Assembly: GCA_049999725.1 (NCBI GenBank)
Contig: JBNGIS010010402.1
Location: 1 to 56,616 of the forward strand
DNA from: Haplomitrium mnioides
Lineage: Eukaryota > Marchantiophyta > Haplomitriopsida > Calobryales
Reading direction: 5' to 3'
Length of the DNA stretch: 56,616 bases
Part shown: one piece after another, positions 21,442-31,779 of the stretch
Position numbering within the stretch: position 1 is the first letter of the stretch
Layout: each line of letters opens with the position of its first letter
Notes under the pieces: generated by a model
What the model saw: only the letters and a program-made list of their open reading frames with translations
What the model was told of the DNA's origin: nothing
Database searches by the model: none
Position numbers and translations under genes: made by a program

Positions 21442-22269
21442 TGTGTTCGTCATGTGAAAGTCCTGTTCATATATATTGATTTTGTTTCCTTTCATGTGGA
21501 TTGTTCAGAATCATGAGTCTTATGTGATGTGTGTGGTCCGAGAGTGTGTAAGTGTTTTTATGTGTTATATGTTGAAGTATGAAGAGGAGAGTCATCGCAC
21601 CATAGCCGATAGTCGCGTTGAATATGGGAACAAGTTATGTACATTTTATATATTGAGATCTGATACATAAAGTATTTATTGCAGCATTTGATGTTTTGTG
21701 CTTCGTTAAATTCCGTTGAAGATGAATGGTGGAGTTTATGTATTTCCAAGTTTATTTAGTATTCCAAGCAAGCGTAGCTAGTTTTATTATTCCCTACAAT
21801 TGTAGTCTAGATGTATTGTTCCGCGCAAGTGTAATTAGATTTAGTGTTTCATTTGAATGTTGAAGAATGATGAGTTGAGGAGTTGAATTCTGTTGTCATT
21901 TAAGTTTGTGTTTGAAAGTTCATGTTGCATTATTGCTTTTGAGTTGATTGATTGAGTTATTGGTTGAGTTTACGCATTTTCATTTCGTATTTTTCAAACA
22001 CAAGTAATTAAGACATTCTGTCAAGTTCTCTCTTTATGATTTCCCTATCCCTTTCTTTCCCTTTATGGTTGCAGATTCTACCCATAGCCTTTAGTCGTCA
22101 TCTAGCCCCATAGCCTTATACTATATATCTCTCTAGTCCAATTGTCCTTCTCCACAATTCTTTCATTTCCCTCTCATCTAATTCTTCTCCCCTCTCCTAT
22201 CTCTTCTTCCCCCCTCACGGATAAGGCTCTGCTCCTTCACAGGGCCTTATCCATCTACGCGTCCAAACA
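21442..22269 (+). repeat. G1 3' LTR
   Basis: Begins TGTGTTCGTCATG and ends GTCCAAACA. It matches the 5' LTR with modest substitution and has about 70 extra bases (22025-22095). The terminal stem-loop is kept at 22219-22252. The sequence just upstream (GAGAGGAAA) is a poor polypurine tract. Confidence 0.9.
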
Positions 22270-22610
22270 AATTGTAATCAATGATAAACGCAAATTTTTG
22301 GTGAAAACTTACCATAATTTTTATAATTTTTATCAAATTTGAGTTTTCCAATATTTTCATAAAAACTAATAATATTAATTGATTTTTCATAACGATATTG
22401 ACTCTTACTTGATCATGCTTATTGAAACGGCCAAAAGCAAATCCAAAAAACTAATGTACTTTTTGTTTTTAAAAAATAACCTTGTTTTATTTTTTTATGT
22501 TTTTTGAATTAAAAAATCACAAATTTTCCTTAAAAAAATAAAAGTTCGTGTTCTGAGTAGCCTATTCCTGGTTCAAAGTAGTAGCTATTTTGGATGTAGA
22601 GCCTTATACC
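22270..22610. repeat. AT-rich direct repeat, copy 1
   Basis: Aligns with about 23505-23840. Shared landmarks are GTGAAAACTTACCATAA, TTCCAATATTTTCA, GTACTTTTTGTTTTTAAAAAATAACCTT and, near the end, TTCAAARTAG. A third, shorter relative ends at about 25950 (GGTTCAAAGTAGTGGTTACTT). Function unknown. Nothing coding is seen in 22270-23820. Confidence 0.7.
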
Positions 22611-22724
22611 CGTTTTACTTTTAGATTTTGAATCGGAAAATGAAATATTTAGTGTGCGTAGAGTTTGTTGGGAAAAATAGAACCTTTAACGTTTGTATCA
22701 TCGGTTGTAGAAGTGGAACCTTAT

Positions 22725-22920
22725 ACGCGCATAGACTTTGATTCACATATTGAAACATCATGTGTGCAAAAACTCTTATGCAGAACCTAAAACCTAGGTT
22801 CTTGATAATCTTTGTTGTGGAGTGTTCAAATGGCGAGCTTGAATTTCTATGCCCGCATAGACTTTGGGGTGGAGTGTTCAAATGTTGAGCTTGGATTCCT
22901 ATGTGCGCATAGGCTTTGGA
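22725..22920. repeat. Scattered palindromic units, three copies
   Basis: TTATACGCGCATAGAC, TCTATGCCCGCATAGAC and CCTATGTGCGCATAGGC, about 60-120 bp apart and each followed by TTTG. A further unit, TCTATGCGCGCATAGAG, lies at about 23428. Confidence 0.7.
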
Positions 22921-23504
22921 GTGGAACTTGAAGCCTTCCACACGTTCTACTTCTCATATACAACCCTCAAGCTTCTACATGCAAAGACTACCGGTTAGAA
23001 CTTAGAATTTACACTAATCAAAGACTCTTTTGTAGAACTCAAAACCTTTGTTTGATAGAGTCTAGTCAAAAACTTGGAGATATTTCTTATTTACACTCTT
23101 AATTCAATCTGCTTAGCCATTGCCTTTTTGATTATGAATATAACTCCTTTGTGTATATATTTCTATGAATTTTAAAATATTTTTAAATGCTTAAACTTTT
23201 TTTTATTCCCACTTTAACTTTTGCGTGCATAGATTTTCAACTACAAATGAAAGGTATTTTCTTGCTTGAACTTGAAAATAGATCTCATAAATCCAATGCA
23301 ATGTTTCATTTTGTTGGTTTTGTGTCAACGATTGCAAACTCATTCCCTTTACTTCTAGTCTACTTGGGCATTTTCCTCATGTTTTGTAATTTTTTTTCTA
23401 AAAAATAAGTTTCAAAGAGCACCATGTCTATGCGCGCATAGAGTTTGTGCAACCAAACATATTTCAAAATAGTTTCTTGAGATGTGTATTTGATTTTTGG
23501 ACTT

Positions 23505-23840
23505 CAAATTATAATAAATAGTAAAAGCAAGTTTCTTGTGAAAACTTACCATAAATTTATACCTTTCACTGATTTCAATTTTTCCAATATTTTCACACAA
23601 ACTTAGAATATTGCTTGATTTTGCATAATGAAATTGACTCTTTCTCTATCATCCTTGTTAAAATGACCAAAAATGAAGTTCAAAAACTCACGTACTTTTT
23701 GTTTTTAAAAAATAACCTTATTTTCTCTCTTTTTGGAGCTAAAACCCCACATTTTTTCCTAAGAAAAAAAAGGTTCTTGCTTTGAGTAGCTTGTTCCTTG
23801 TTCAAAATAGCATCTATTTTTTGGAGTTTCTTTCACACAT
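23505..23840. repeat. AT-rich direct repeat, copy 2
   Basis: Homologous to 22270-22610 by eye over about 330 bp with many substitutions and small indels. It leads directly into the dense palindrome array upstream of the second methyltransferase-like copy. Confidence 0.7.
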
Positions 23841-24190
23841 GGACATCAAAGAGTCTATGCACACATGTACTCTTTGGCTCCGAGGTGTGTTAGATCTCTC
23901 TCCTTGCAAGGTGATCTAGCTTATGTGGGCATGGACTTGAGAGTCCATGCATACAAGGACCCTCGACCCTTTGCATGCTAAGACCCAGAGAGTCTATGCT
24001 CGCATGGGCTCTGAAGTCCATGTGCACATAGATTCTTTAGTCAATGCATGCATAGACTCTCAAGTTCATGCTCGCATAGGCTCTCAAGTTCATGCTTGCA
24101 TAGACTCCAAAGTCCCTGCATGTAGAAGCTTCAATGTTCTACAACGTCTGGACTTCACAATCCATGCGAGCATGGACTCTTGAGTCTTAG
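23826..24190. repeat. Dense palindrome array, about ten units
   Basis: Near-palindromes of the form GTCYATGCnnGCATRGACTC, spaced about 30 bp apart. Examples are AGTCTATGCTCGCATGGGC and CAATCCATGCGAGCATGGACT. A chance ORF (23947-24183) reads them as ten-residue repeats (VHARIGSQ-like). The array lies upstream of a 3' splice-like site at 24274. Confidence 0.85.
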
Positions 24191-24274
24191 CTCTTTTTTA
24201 CCACTCTTTCTTTTTAAAGTCAAGTTCCTTGTTCTTGTTTTATTCTCTAATTTATTTCTTTGTGCTATTTATAG

Positions 24275-25571
24275 GGTGACACAATGTCTAAACGACATCT
24301 TGCTAGGAAATTAACGGCCACTGCAAAAAGGAGGAAGAGATCTTGGGTCGAATGAGCCCCTAAAGATCAAGACCAATCCTCAACATTTGTATCATACCCT
24401 CATGCCTTTTTGCTCCACTATCAAAAAACCATAGAGTGGAAGCCAAGACAGCAAAATGACGCTTTTGTCCCTCCAACTAAAGGAGGGCTTGAAGAACAAG
24501 ATGAGGACTTAATGTCTTATGTTGATGGACTCAACATGGCATTTTATCAAGTCTACGGGGAGTCCAACGCTCAACAATTAAAGGGCTTGGTGAAACCAAG
24601 AAGTTTCACTTTAGTAATTGTTGATATTCTTTACGGGTATAATCTGAAGGAATGTAAGCATGACAATTCCAAGCCCTTTACAAAATGAACCATTTTTAAC
24701 ATGGTCTCTTCTTTTGTAGCTGTTACCACTTTTGATTTTTGGTCTTTTGTCATCATTCATTCTTTTCAACAATGTGACATTGTGGAGAATGCTCTTTTGG
24801 AGGTTTGTTGTGCCAAATACCACAACCTCTAGCAAGTTTTGTTTTAATTTTTTAATGTTTTAGTTTATCTTGTTTACTTTTTTTTCTTAAAACTTTTTTT
24901 GCAATGTCTGATTTTTTTAATACTATAGGGATAAAAACAACATTCATCATTCAAAGTCCTAGAATCACTCACGCCTATAAGTACTGGACTGTAGGCTATT
25001 AAACAAAAGAGGGCAAGCCAAGTATGAAGCTCTTTAACTTACAATCCAACAATGAAAATGGTCGTCCACGACAGATAATGTAGAGTGTTTTTAGCCATCC
25101 AGTTATTTTGGTAAAACTCAAACATCTAAGAATAATGCTCCAGTGAATACGTACTAAAAGACTCAGGCTTTGTACAAAATTTTCATTGACTATTTGTCAA
25201 CTGAGCAAGATTGGATTTTAGATCTTTGCTCTAGATCAAGCACAAGCATTGTCTGTGCTTTGAAGTTGATGTGAAATTGCATCACTGTAGAATATGATAG
25301 ACACTAGTCTATCTATATTCTTCAAATAATTTTGATGATGGCTACTTTGCCATCTGATGTTATAGAATCGAAGATTATGTATGCATACCATAACAAGCAT
25401 GTTCCTCCTAGTATTACTAATGCATCTATTGATTTTGTTGCAATTTTCAAGACTGGAAAGTCCTAACATGATTCTTTTGCAGCTGCAAATGCCCAAGCTT
25501 CTCAGTCCATTGCTTTGGATGAGACTATTCTTCATAAAGAGAACAATATTGAAGTTGTAGCTGGAGAGTGA
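24275..25571 (+). pseudogene. DNA N4/N6 amino-methyltransferase-like gene, copy 2 (5'-truncated)
   Basis: Homologous to the C-terminal half of copy 1, on the other strand. Exon 24275-24831 starts after a pyrimidine tract ending tttatag. Exon 24929-25571 ends at TGA. Shared text includes DEDLMSYVDGLNMAFYQVYG, LKGLVKPRSFTL, FWSFVIIHS and HAYKYWTVGY. The catalytic motif is DILYGYN (24623-24643), with proline changed to leucine. Motif X reads Y-stop-KTQALYKIF (about 25152-25180). Motif I reads LDLCSRSSTS (about 25218-25247), followed by ITVEYDRH and a stop. At least five in-frame stops show it is dead. No counterpart of the upstream exons is visible. An AATAAA-like signal follows at about 25588. 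Confidence 0.72.
24832..24928 (+). other. Intron of methyltransferase-like copy 2, GC donor
   Basis: A short intron in the place of the 104-bp intron 1475-1578 of copy 1. Copy 1 has CTA|GTAAAT; copy 2 has CTA|GCAAGT, so it would be a GC-AG intron. The acceptor is tactatag. The reading text on both sides matches copy 1. Confidence 0.5.
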
Positions 25572-25967
25572 TGTATTGTTTTATAAATAATAAAGTATTT
25601 CTTTTCAAAAGTATTTTGTGTTTGAACTATATTCTTGTAGCATTCCAAATAATAGTTATTAAGTATGATATTAAAGATCTCTTTTCTTTTGAAAAATGAT
25701 TTTTGAATAAAACCTATTGGTTTTAGTAAAAATTAGCATTGAAGTCCATGCTAGCATAGAAGTTCCCTTTTGACTGATTTACTTTGTTACCAAAATCCAA
25801 ATCAATTTTCAGGTTGAATATTTTTTTTTGATGAAAATTTTTGTCATTATAAAAAAATGTAATTTTGAGGCATAAATTTGAAAAAAAAATTCCAACATGA
25901 AATATAACATGAACTCAGTAGTGGTTCTTGGTTCAAAGTAGTGGTTACTTGCACACAATGTTTGTAC

Positions 25968-28900
25968 TCATATATTCTCATTGTTGATTGAGGATAGGAA
26001 ATGGTTGTAATAATTCTCGACATTTAAGATTAGTAGATTTGTTTTGTTGACAAACCAAACAACTTCAAGCATATGCCTCCACATCTTGGTGCATCTTAAA
26101 TCGATAGTAAACTCGTTGAAGATTGTCCAATGTCTTCTCAATTCCAACATGTCCACCAATTGCAGAGTGATATGCTTCATGCAAAACTTCACAATAAAGC
26201 TTGATATTATTAGGAACCCATACCTTGTCTTGGAACAAAATCAAACCCTTACTATTTTTACTAACTTTTTTTGTTGTGTAGCAATGATCTCTTTAAATTC
26301 TTTGACTGCAACTAACATTTTTGTCCATCATATAAGATGCATTGCAGTTTCTGACAAGACGTTAAGTTGAGGCATGCAGGTCAAACATCTATAATTCGAC
26401 GTTTTTCTTCTACATACACCATCTTTATATGAAAGCATTGTTGCCACTCTGCCAATTGAATTTGTCTTTTGGAGAGCTCTTTTTGTGTTTCTAGATAAAG
26501 TAGAGGTTTATAATCAGTCTCAATAATAAACTTCTTATCTCATAAATATCTCTCAACTTTCTAGAAAATAAAGCAATAGTGTGCCAACCATCCTCCCATT
26601 ATTGTTGCAAAGCCCTGCTTATAGCTTTTTTGGATGCATCGACTGAAAGTTTTATTGGGTGTTAGAGTCATACCATATGAGAATAGAAGCATGAAGAATT
26701 GATTTCTTCAATGCTTGAAATACCAACTGTTTTGTAGCTCCCATGTCCATGTGTGATTTTTATTGAGCGAATTGGTCAATGGTTCTTTCATTTGTGCAAA
26801 ACCATTAACAAATCAACGACAAAACCCAATTAGCCCAAAAAACCCTTTGAGTTATGTTTGATTACTAGGAGATTCCACTTTTTCATCCATGACTTGAATT
26901 CTTGCTGCACTTTCACAATGATCCAAGTAGTAAACCTCCCTCTTTTCGATACGTTTTGACATCTTAACATATAGTATGTGATCCCGAAATACCTTCAATA
27001 TTGTATGAAGATGTTGTTGATGCTCTTGAAGATTTTTGCTGTAAATAAGAATATCATCTAAGAAGACAATAACAAACTTGTCTAAATAAGATAAAAAAAT
27101 ATCATTCATAAGACTTATAAAAGTTGCAGGAGCATTAGTTAACCTAAATGACATAACATGATATTCAAAATGTCTATATCAACTTTTAAATGTTGTTTTT
27201 TGCATGTCACCCTCTGCAATTCGGATTTGGTTATATCTACTTCTCAAATCCAACTTTGTAAAGTAGTTTGCTCCTTGCAGTTGATCAAATAAATCGTCTA
27301 TTTTTGGTAATAGATATTTATTTTTCACCTTTTGTTGATTGATCAATCAGTATTCAATAGACAACTTCATACTCCTATCTTTCTGTTGCACGAATAAAAT
27401 TAGTGCACCACAAAGAGATATCCTTGGCTAAATAAATCCCTTCTCCAATAATTCAGTGATTTGAGATTTGCATTCTTCTAATTCATGAGGAGGCAAACAA
27501 TGTGATGCCTTGCATGGTAGAGTACTTCATGGAATAACCTCAATCTTGTGATCAATGGATCATTTAGGTGGCAAACTAAGAGGTAAATTGTTGGGAAAAA
27601 CATCATGGAACTTTTCAAACCCCTTAAAGTTCATGTAGAACTTTCTGCTTGGAGTCCTCTTTATCAATTTTGATCTCTCATATGAGTCTTAAAAATACCA
27701 CATCTTGTTTTTTAATTGACTTTGCTCGAGTCACATATAAAGATAGTTGCCTTGAATAAAGTCATATTCAATCTCCCCAAATCTTCCATTGAGATGTTAT
27801 AAAAGTCTTCTTTTTCCAATCTACTTGCGAGTTATATCTTCTCAACCACTTCAATCTTAGAATTGCGTCGTATCTTGCTAATGTTGTGATCTTCCATTCC
27901 AACTTTTCTTGATAGTTGCTTATATGTAAAGTTATACTTTGATACAACATTTCAATTAGCTCACTTTGTCCATTTACCATTTCAACCACCTCGTGCTTTT
28001 CTTACTCAAGGGGTAACTTCAACTTTAATGTTATGCTTGTGATAAATAAATTTTTTTTGCTCCAAAATCTACCAAAACATTTATTGGAGATCCTTCCATC
28101 CACCCATCAACCACAATTAGTCCTCCATTTTTTTGTTTTTTTAAATGATATATTTGCCTTTGTTGACTTCTTTCTTCACCTTTCTTCTTCATCCCAACAA
28201 AATCATGAGGTTTTTTTTATTGGTGCCCATTGTTTCTCTAGCACTATTGGTCTCTTTCATTGTTGACATTATGAAAATGCCATCGAAACACTCACCCTTG
28301 ATTGCGTCGCACTACTCTACAATTTGGTTTAATGTGTTCTATTCAACCACAAGTATAACATGTTCAAGTCTCTTGCCGATCATCCATCCTCTTTTTAGTA
28401 GCATGTTGTAGTCCTTCTTGTTGGTGATTTGGGTGATGAAATTCTTTTCTTCTTATATTTCCCAACTTCATAGACATGGGACAATAGTTTCCTCCAGTTT
28501 GCACAATGCTTAGTGTTCTTTCAATTCGTTGAGCAAATGAGATGGCTTCATTTATGTTTTTTGGGTTGTGCATCATAACTTCTCATCTAATCTTTCTCTT
28601 TAACCCTTGCAAAAATTTGTCAAATGACTCTGCTGAACTCATATCTTCAATTTAGACATGAAAGCTTCAAAATTCTTTAATGAATCTTGCAACGTTTTCT
28701 TATTGCTCCAACTCCCAAAGCTTCATTCTTGCAGTCAACATAGAATTTACAAATTTAAATTTTTGGAGCAAACCTTCTTTTAAAATGCTCCAAAAAGGTT
28801 TTCTCCTTGTGTATTTTTGTGTTGCTCTAATTTTTGTAGCCATATGAATCTATGCTTTGTTAAAAAATGACCTTGCAAGCAATCCTTTCTCCAAATCCAA

Positions 28901-29849
28901 AGCATTGGGATAATATTCATGCGAACTTCTATTCAATAGACCCATTATTGTACAATACCACATGTGTGACTACCTTTATAGGGCTCCATCTTACACAACA
29001 TACTCATCTTTTGAAGTAACATCTCTCGACTTCCTTCTTCACTTTCTTGTTGTAATTGTATTTTTACTATTTTTGCAAACAACATGTTTGTTTGTTGTTG
29101 GATTACTGCAAGAGCTGCTTGAAGATCTTCTAGCTTTGCCATCATCCAAACTCATTTTTCAAGACTGCTAGAGTTACCATTCATATTTTTCCGTCATAGT
29201 TTAACCCCCAAAAACTTATACAAAAAACAAATATGTACACATTCCAATTGTGAAGAATAGATAAAATAAAAGGCTTGATTGATGCCAACACCAAATTGCA
29301 AAGCCTCTCTCCAAACTTATGAATTAGAAAATCTCGATGCATTTACTTAGTTGTTACTCTAATAGAAATATGACACTTGGAGTTGAACTCTTCTAGATGA
29401 GCATGGTTCAAATCCATTTTCTATCTACCACAAAATGTAAATAAAACACTCCCATATAACACCATAGTTTACTAGAGGAAAGATAGCATACCCTCTTGAT
29501 TCAATCACAAAAACCATAAAGTTATCATTAAAATTATACATTAGAATTGATGAAAGAAATGTTTGTCAATATTAAACACATAAATGTTAAAAGGATTTAA
29601 TAGAGGAAATCTAGGAGGTACAAATGCTCCTCTATTCATTGGCTACCATAACATTAATTCAAATTTCTTATTATCATTTATAAAAGATGGGATATCTGCT
29701 ATTTTTTAATAATGAAAACTGGATAGTTTAACTCTCTTGGGGTTAATGAAAAGTAGAGATTCCACTACTCTAAAAGATCTTAAGTACTTCTCCACAGAGA
29801 GGTTATCCACATTCTTAAAAAAAGACTAAGCTCTCATATTGTTGTAACA
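25968..29849 (-). mobile_element. Ty3/gypsy element G2, 3'-truncated and decayed
   Basis: Reads right to left: candidate LTR (29849-29297), gag (about 29170-28360, for example NPKNINEAISFAQRIERTL), and protease (27989-27768, YDAILRLKWLRRYNSQVDW). RT follows (about 27560-26852, with SFRLTNAPATF and FLDDILIYS), then RNase H (about 26560-26390, FIIETDYKPLLYLE). The element ends in the zinc region of integrase (26192-25968). No integrase core or second LTR is present. Stops and shifts are present throughout. A 38-kb-scale survey shows no other use for this DNA. Confidence 0.8.
29297..29849 (-). repeat. Candidate 5' LTR of G2
   Basis: On the minus strand it would run TGTTACAACAATATG to ...GGCTTTGCA and be followed two bases later by TTGGTGTTGGCATC, a possible primer site. 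There is no partner LTR to confirm the ends. Confidence 0.4.
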
Positions 29850-29950
29850 CTGCCCACCTACATTGCACACACAAGTTAGCACAAGTACAAACATGTAAGT
29901 TAGCATAAGAGAAGCGCACAAAGAGCTTCAAAGCCCATAAGGTAAGAAAT

Positions 29951-30392
29951 TGAAATAGTATAAACATGATGTTGTGCTATTTATAAGAAAATAGAGAGGA
30001 GTGAAAGAAGTAGTAGAGGGTCATATTTAGGGTTGAAATCATTTTAAGGTTACTTGCTTTTGAAGTTACTTTAAGTGAAGTGGTATAAGGTCACTTTTAG
30101 AGTTGAAATTAGAAGTGACTTGTAAATGATCACTTTTAGGATTGAAATTGGAAGTGACTTGTAGGTGAATGAAGGGGGATGACACCTCCTTCTCTTGTAT
30201 AAATAGAAGGGCTTCATAGCCCTACTTCTTATTCTAGAGTTCCTCTCAAATCGCTTGGGTTCTTTGGTTGTTTGGCTTTTGCTTGCACTTTTAGTCTTAG
30301 ATTGGATCTTGAGTTGTATTTTATTGAAGAACTCTATTCGAGTTCATTATGAGTTCCTATTTATTTGGACCTTGTTTTTTAGTTTTTTTATA
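29951..30392 (+). repeat. G3 5' LTR
   Basis: Begins TGAAATAGTATAAACATG and ends TTTTTTATA. It contains a TATAAATAG box (about 30198) and two or three tandem units around CACTTTTAGGGTTGAAAT plus GAAGTGACTTGTAA (30085-30170). Confidence 0.88.
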
Positions 30393-30393
30393 T

Positions 30394-30406
30394 TGGTATC
30401 AAATCC
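30394..30406 (+). promoter_or_regulatory. G3 primer-binding site (tRNA-iMet type)
   Basis: TGGTATCAAATCC, close to the plant iMet site TGGTATCAGAGC, one base after the 5' LTR. Confidence 0.75.
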
Positions 30407-30430
30407 ACGGTTCTTTTTGGTGTTGAGTTA

Positions 30431-31130
30431 TATGGAGAATCAAGAGGCGATGGTTCAAGCAATCTAGCATCGGCTTGAACATCTTTCACCCCTTTTGGAA
30501 GTGAGAATGAAAGAAAGAACAATTTTTCCAGAAGAAGAGAGTTATGGTCAATTTCTAACGCCAAAAGCATATGATGCAAAGGTGGTTTGTGGTGCACATG
30601 AGAACTCTATATTTGATTGTGAGCAATATTTCAAAACTACAAACATTAGAAAAGATGGTTGACGAATTCTATGTGTGGGAAGTCAATTAGAAGGAGTTGC
30701 AAAGACTTGGTGGATATCAAATAGGACAAGCACAACGTGGATTTGTTGCTTCTATTGTTTTTTGGTGTGAATTCAAAGAAGTGGTGATTTCAAGATTTAG
30801 AGTTGTAAATGCTTCAAAAATAGCAAGAGATCGATTGGCCAAATTGAAGCAACTAGGCACAGTGAGAAGCTATGTTACAGATTTTCAGCCTTGATACAAT
30901 TATACAAATTCATGATATAAAAGAAGAGGAAACACTAGATTGCTTTGTTTAAGGATTGAAGCCTCGCACGAGAATGGAATTTACAATGAAAGAGTTTGCT
31001 CAACTAGAAGAAGCAATGTGTTTGGTAGAGCAGCATGACTCATTACTTACTGCTATAAAAGCTATGCCACATTCTTAACCATTTGAATGGCACATGCAGA
31101 ACTTTACAGGCTCTAATGGAATTTAAATAT
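30431..31130 (+). pseudogene. G3 gag (decayed)
   Basis: Begins MENQEAMVQAI then a TAG. The text continues with HRLEHLSPLLEVRMKERTIF and VVCGAHENSIFDCEQYFKT, parallel to the better preserved G4 gag (EQQLEHLSRILEERMKERAN). Further stops and shifts follow. No zinc knuckle was recognised. Confidence 0.7.
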
Positions 31131-31149
31131 TGACAATAATTTGAAGTAC

Positions 31150-31460
31150 ATTGTTCCATCTTGATGACATGATTAAAGAGCACTCTTATAGAATATTGGT
31201 AGATAGAGGGAGTTCTGAAAATTTTATATCACTATGTTCTACTAAGATAATCAAAGCAAAATTTAGGTCTATCAAGTAGAGTGTTGTGACTATGACTGAT
31301 GGCAAAAAAAAACATGATGTGTTTTGCTCTCAAAAGCTATACTTGCTAAGGATTGGAAAAGAGCACGTAGAATCTATGCAATTTTTTATTGCACTTGTAC
31401 AATATGACATCATTTTAGGGTTGCATTGGCTTGAAGGTCGATTTGCTCAATTTGATTGAG
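31150..31460 (+). pseudogene. G3 protease region
   Basis: The expected DSGSS active site reads VDRGSSENFIS (about 31200). The context (HLDDMIKEHSYRILV, QYDIILGLHWLEG) is that of a gypsy aspartic protease. The active-site Ser-to-Arg-type change and nearby stops indicate loss. Confidence 0.7.
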
Positions 31461-31779
31461 CACAATAATATATTCAAGTTACATTGCAATGTAGGAATTT
31501 TTTTTGAGGTGTTCGATATTATTGGGGAAGAAACCTAAATCAGTTCAGCATATTAGTTCATTGGAGCGAGAGTTGCATGTCTTTGTTGTTTGGATCAAAC
31601 CTATTATAGACTTGAGTAAGAAGGGAGGAAAAAGTGCGCATACCTCAATGATAGATGATATTTTGAAGGAGTTTAAGGATGTGTTTCTTAAGGATTTGCC
31701 AAAATGGTTACCAGATGATCGAGGAATGTCTTTTTCGATTGAGTTGATGCTAAGAAGTACCCTTTATAATTGACTTATA

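Larger units (their letters stand above)
11551..22269 (+). mobile_element. Ty3/gypsy LTR retrotransposon G1
   Basis: A 10.7-kb element bounded by two LTRs and containing gag, protease, RT, RNase H and integrase in gypsy order. Stops and frameshifts occur in every domain, so it is not autonomous now. There is no chromodomain after integrase. Between integrase and the 3' LTR lies a 2.5-kb purine-rich non-coding spacer. The long size, long 3' spacer and Asp-type-looking primer site suggest the Tat/Athila side of plant gypsy elements. I see no target-site duplication (CATTT on the left, AATTG on the right). The flanking sequences also do not continue one another. Confidence 0.9.

Noticed and set aside
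23947-24183. ORF with ten-residue repeats (VHARIGSQ-like)
   Set aside because: It is the translation of a palindromic DNA array without introns, homologues or a plausible start; the DNA symmetry explains it.
23826-24190. CRISPR-like array
   Set aside because: Units are themselves palindromes with short variable gaps, not identical repeats with unique spacers, and the DNA is plant nuclear.
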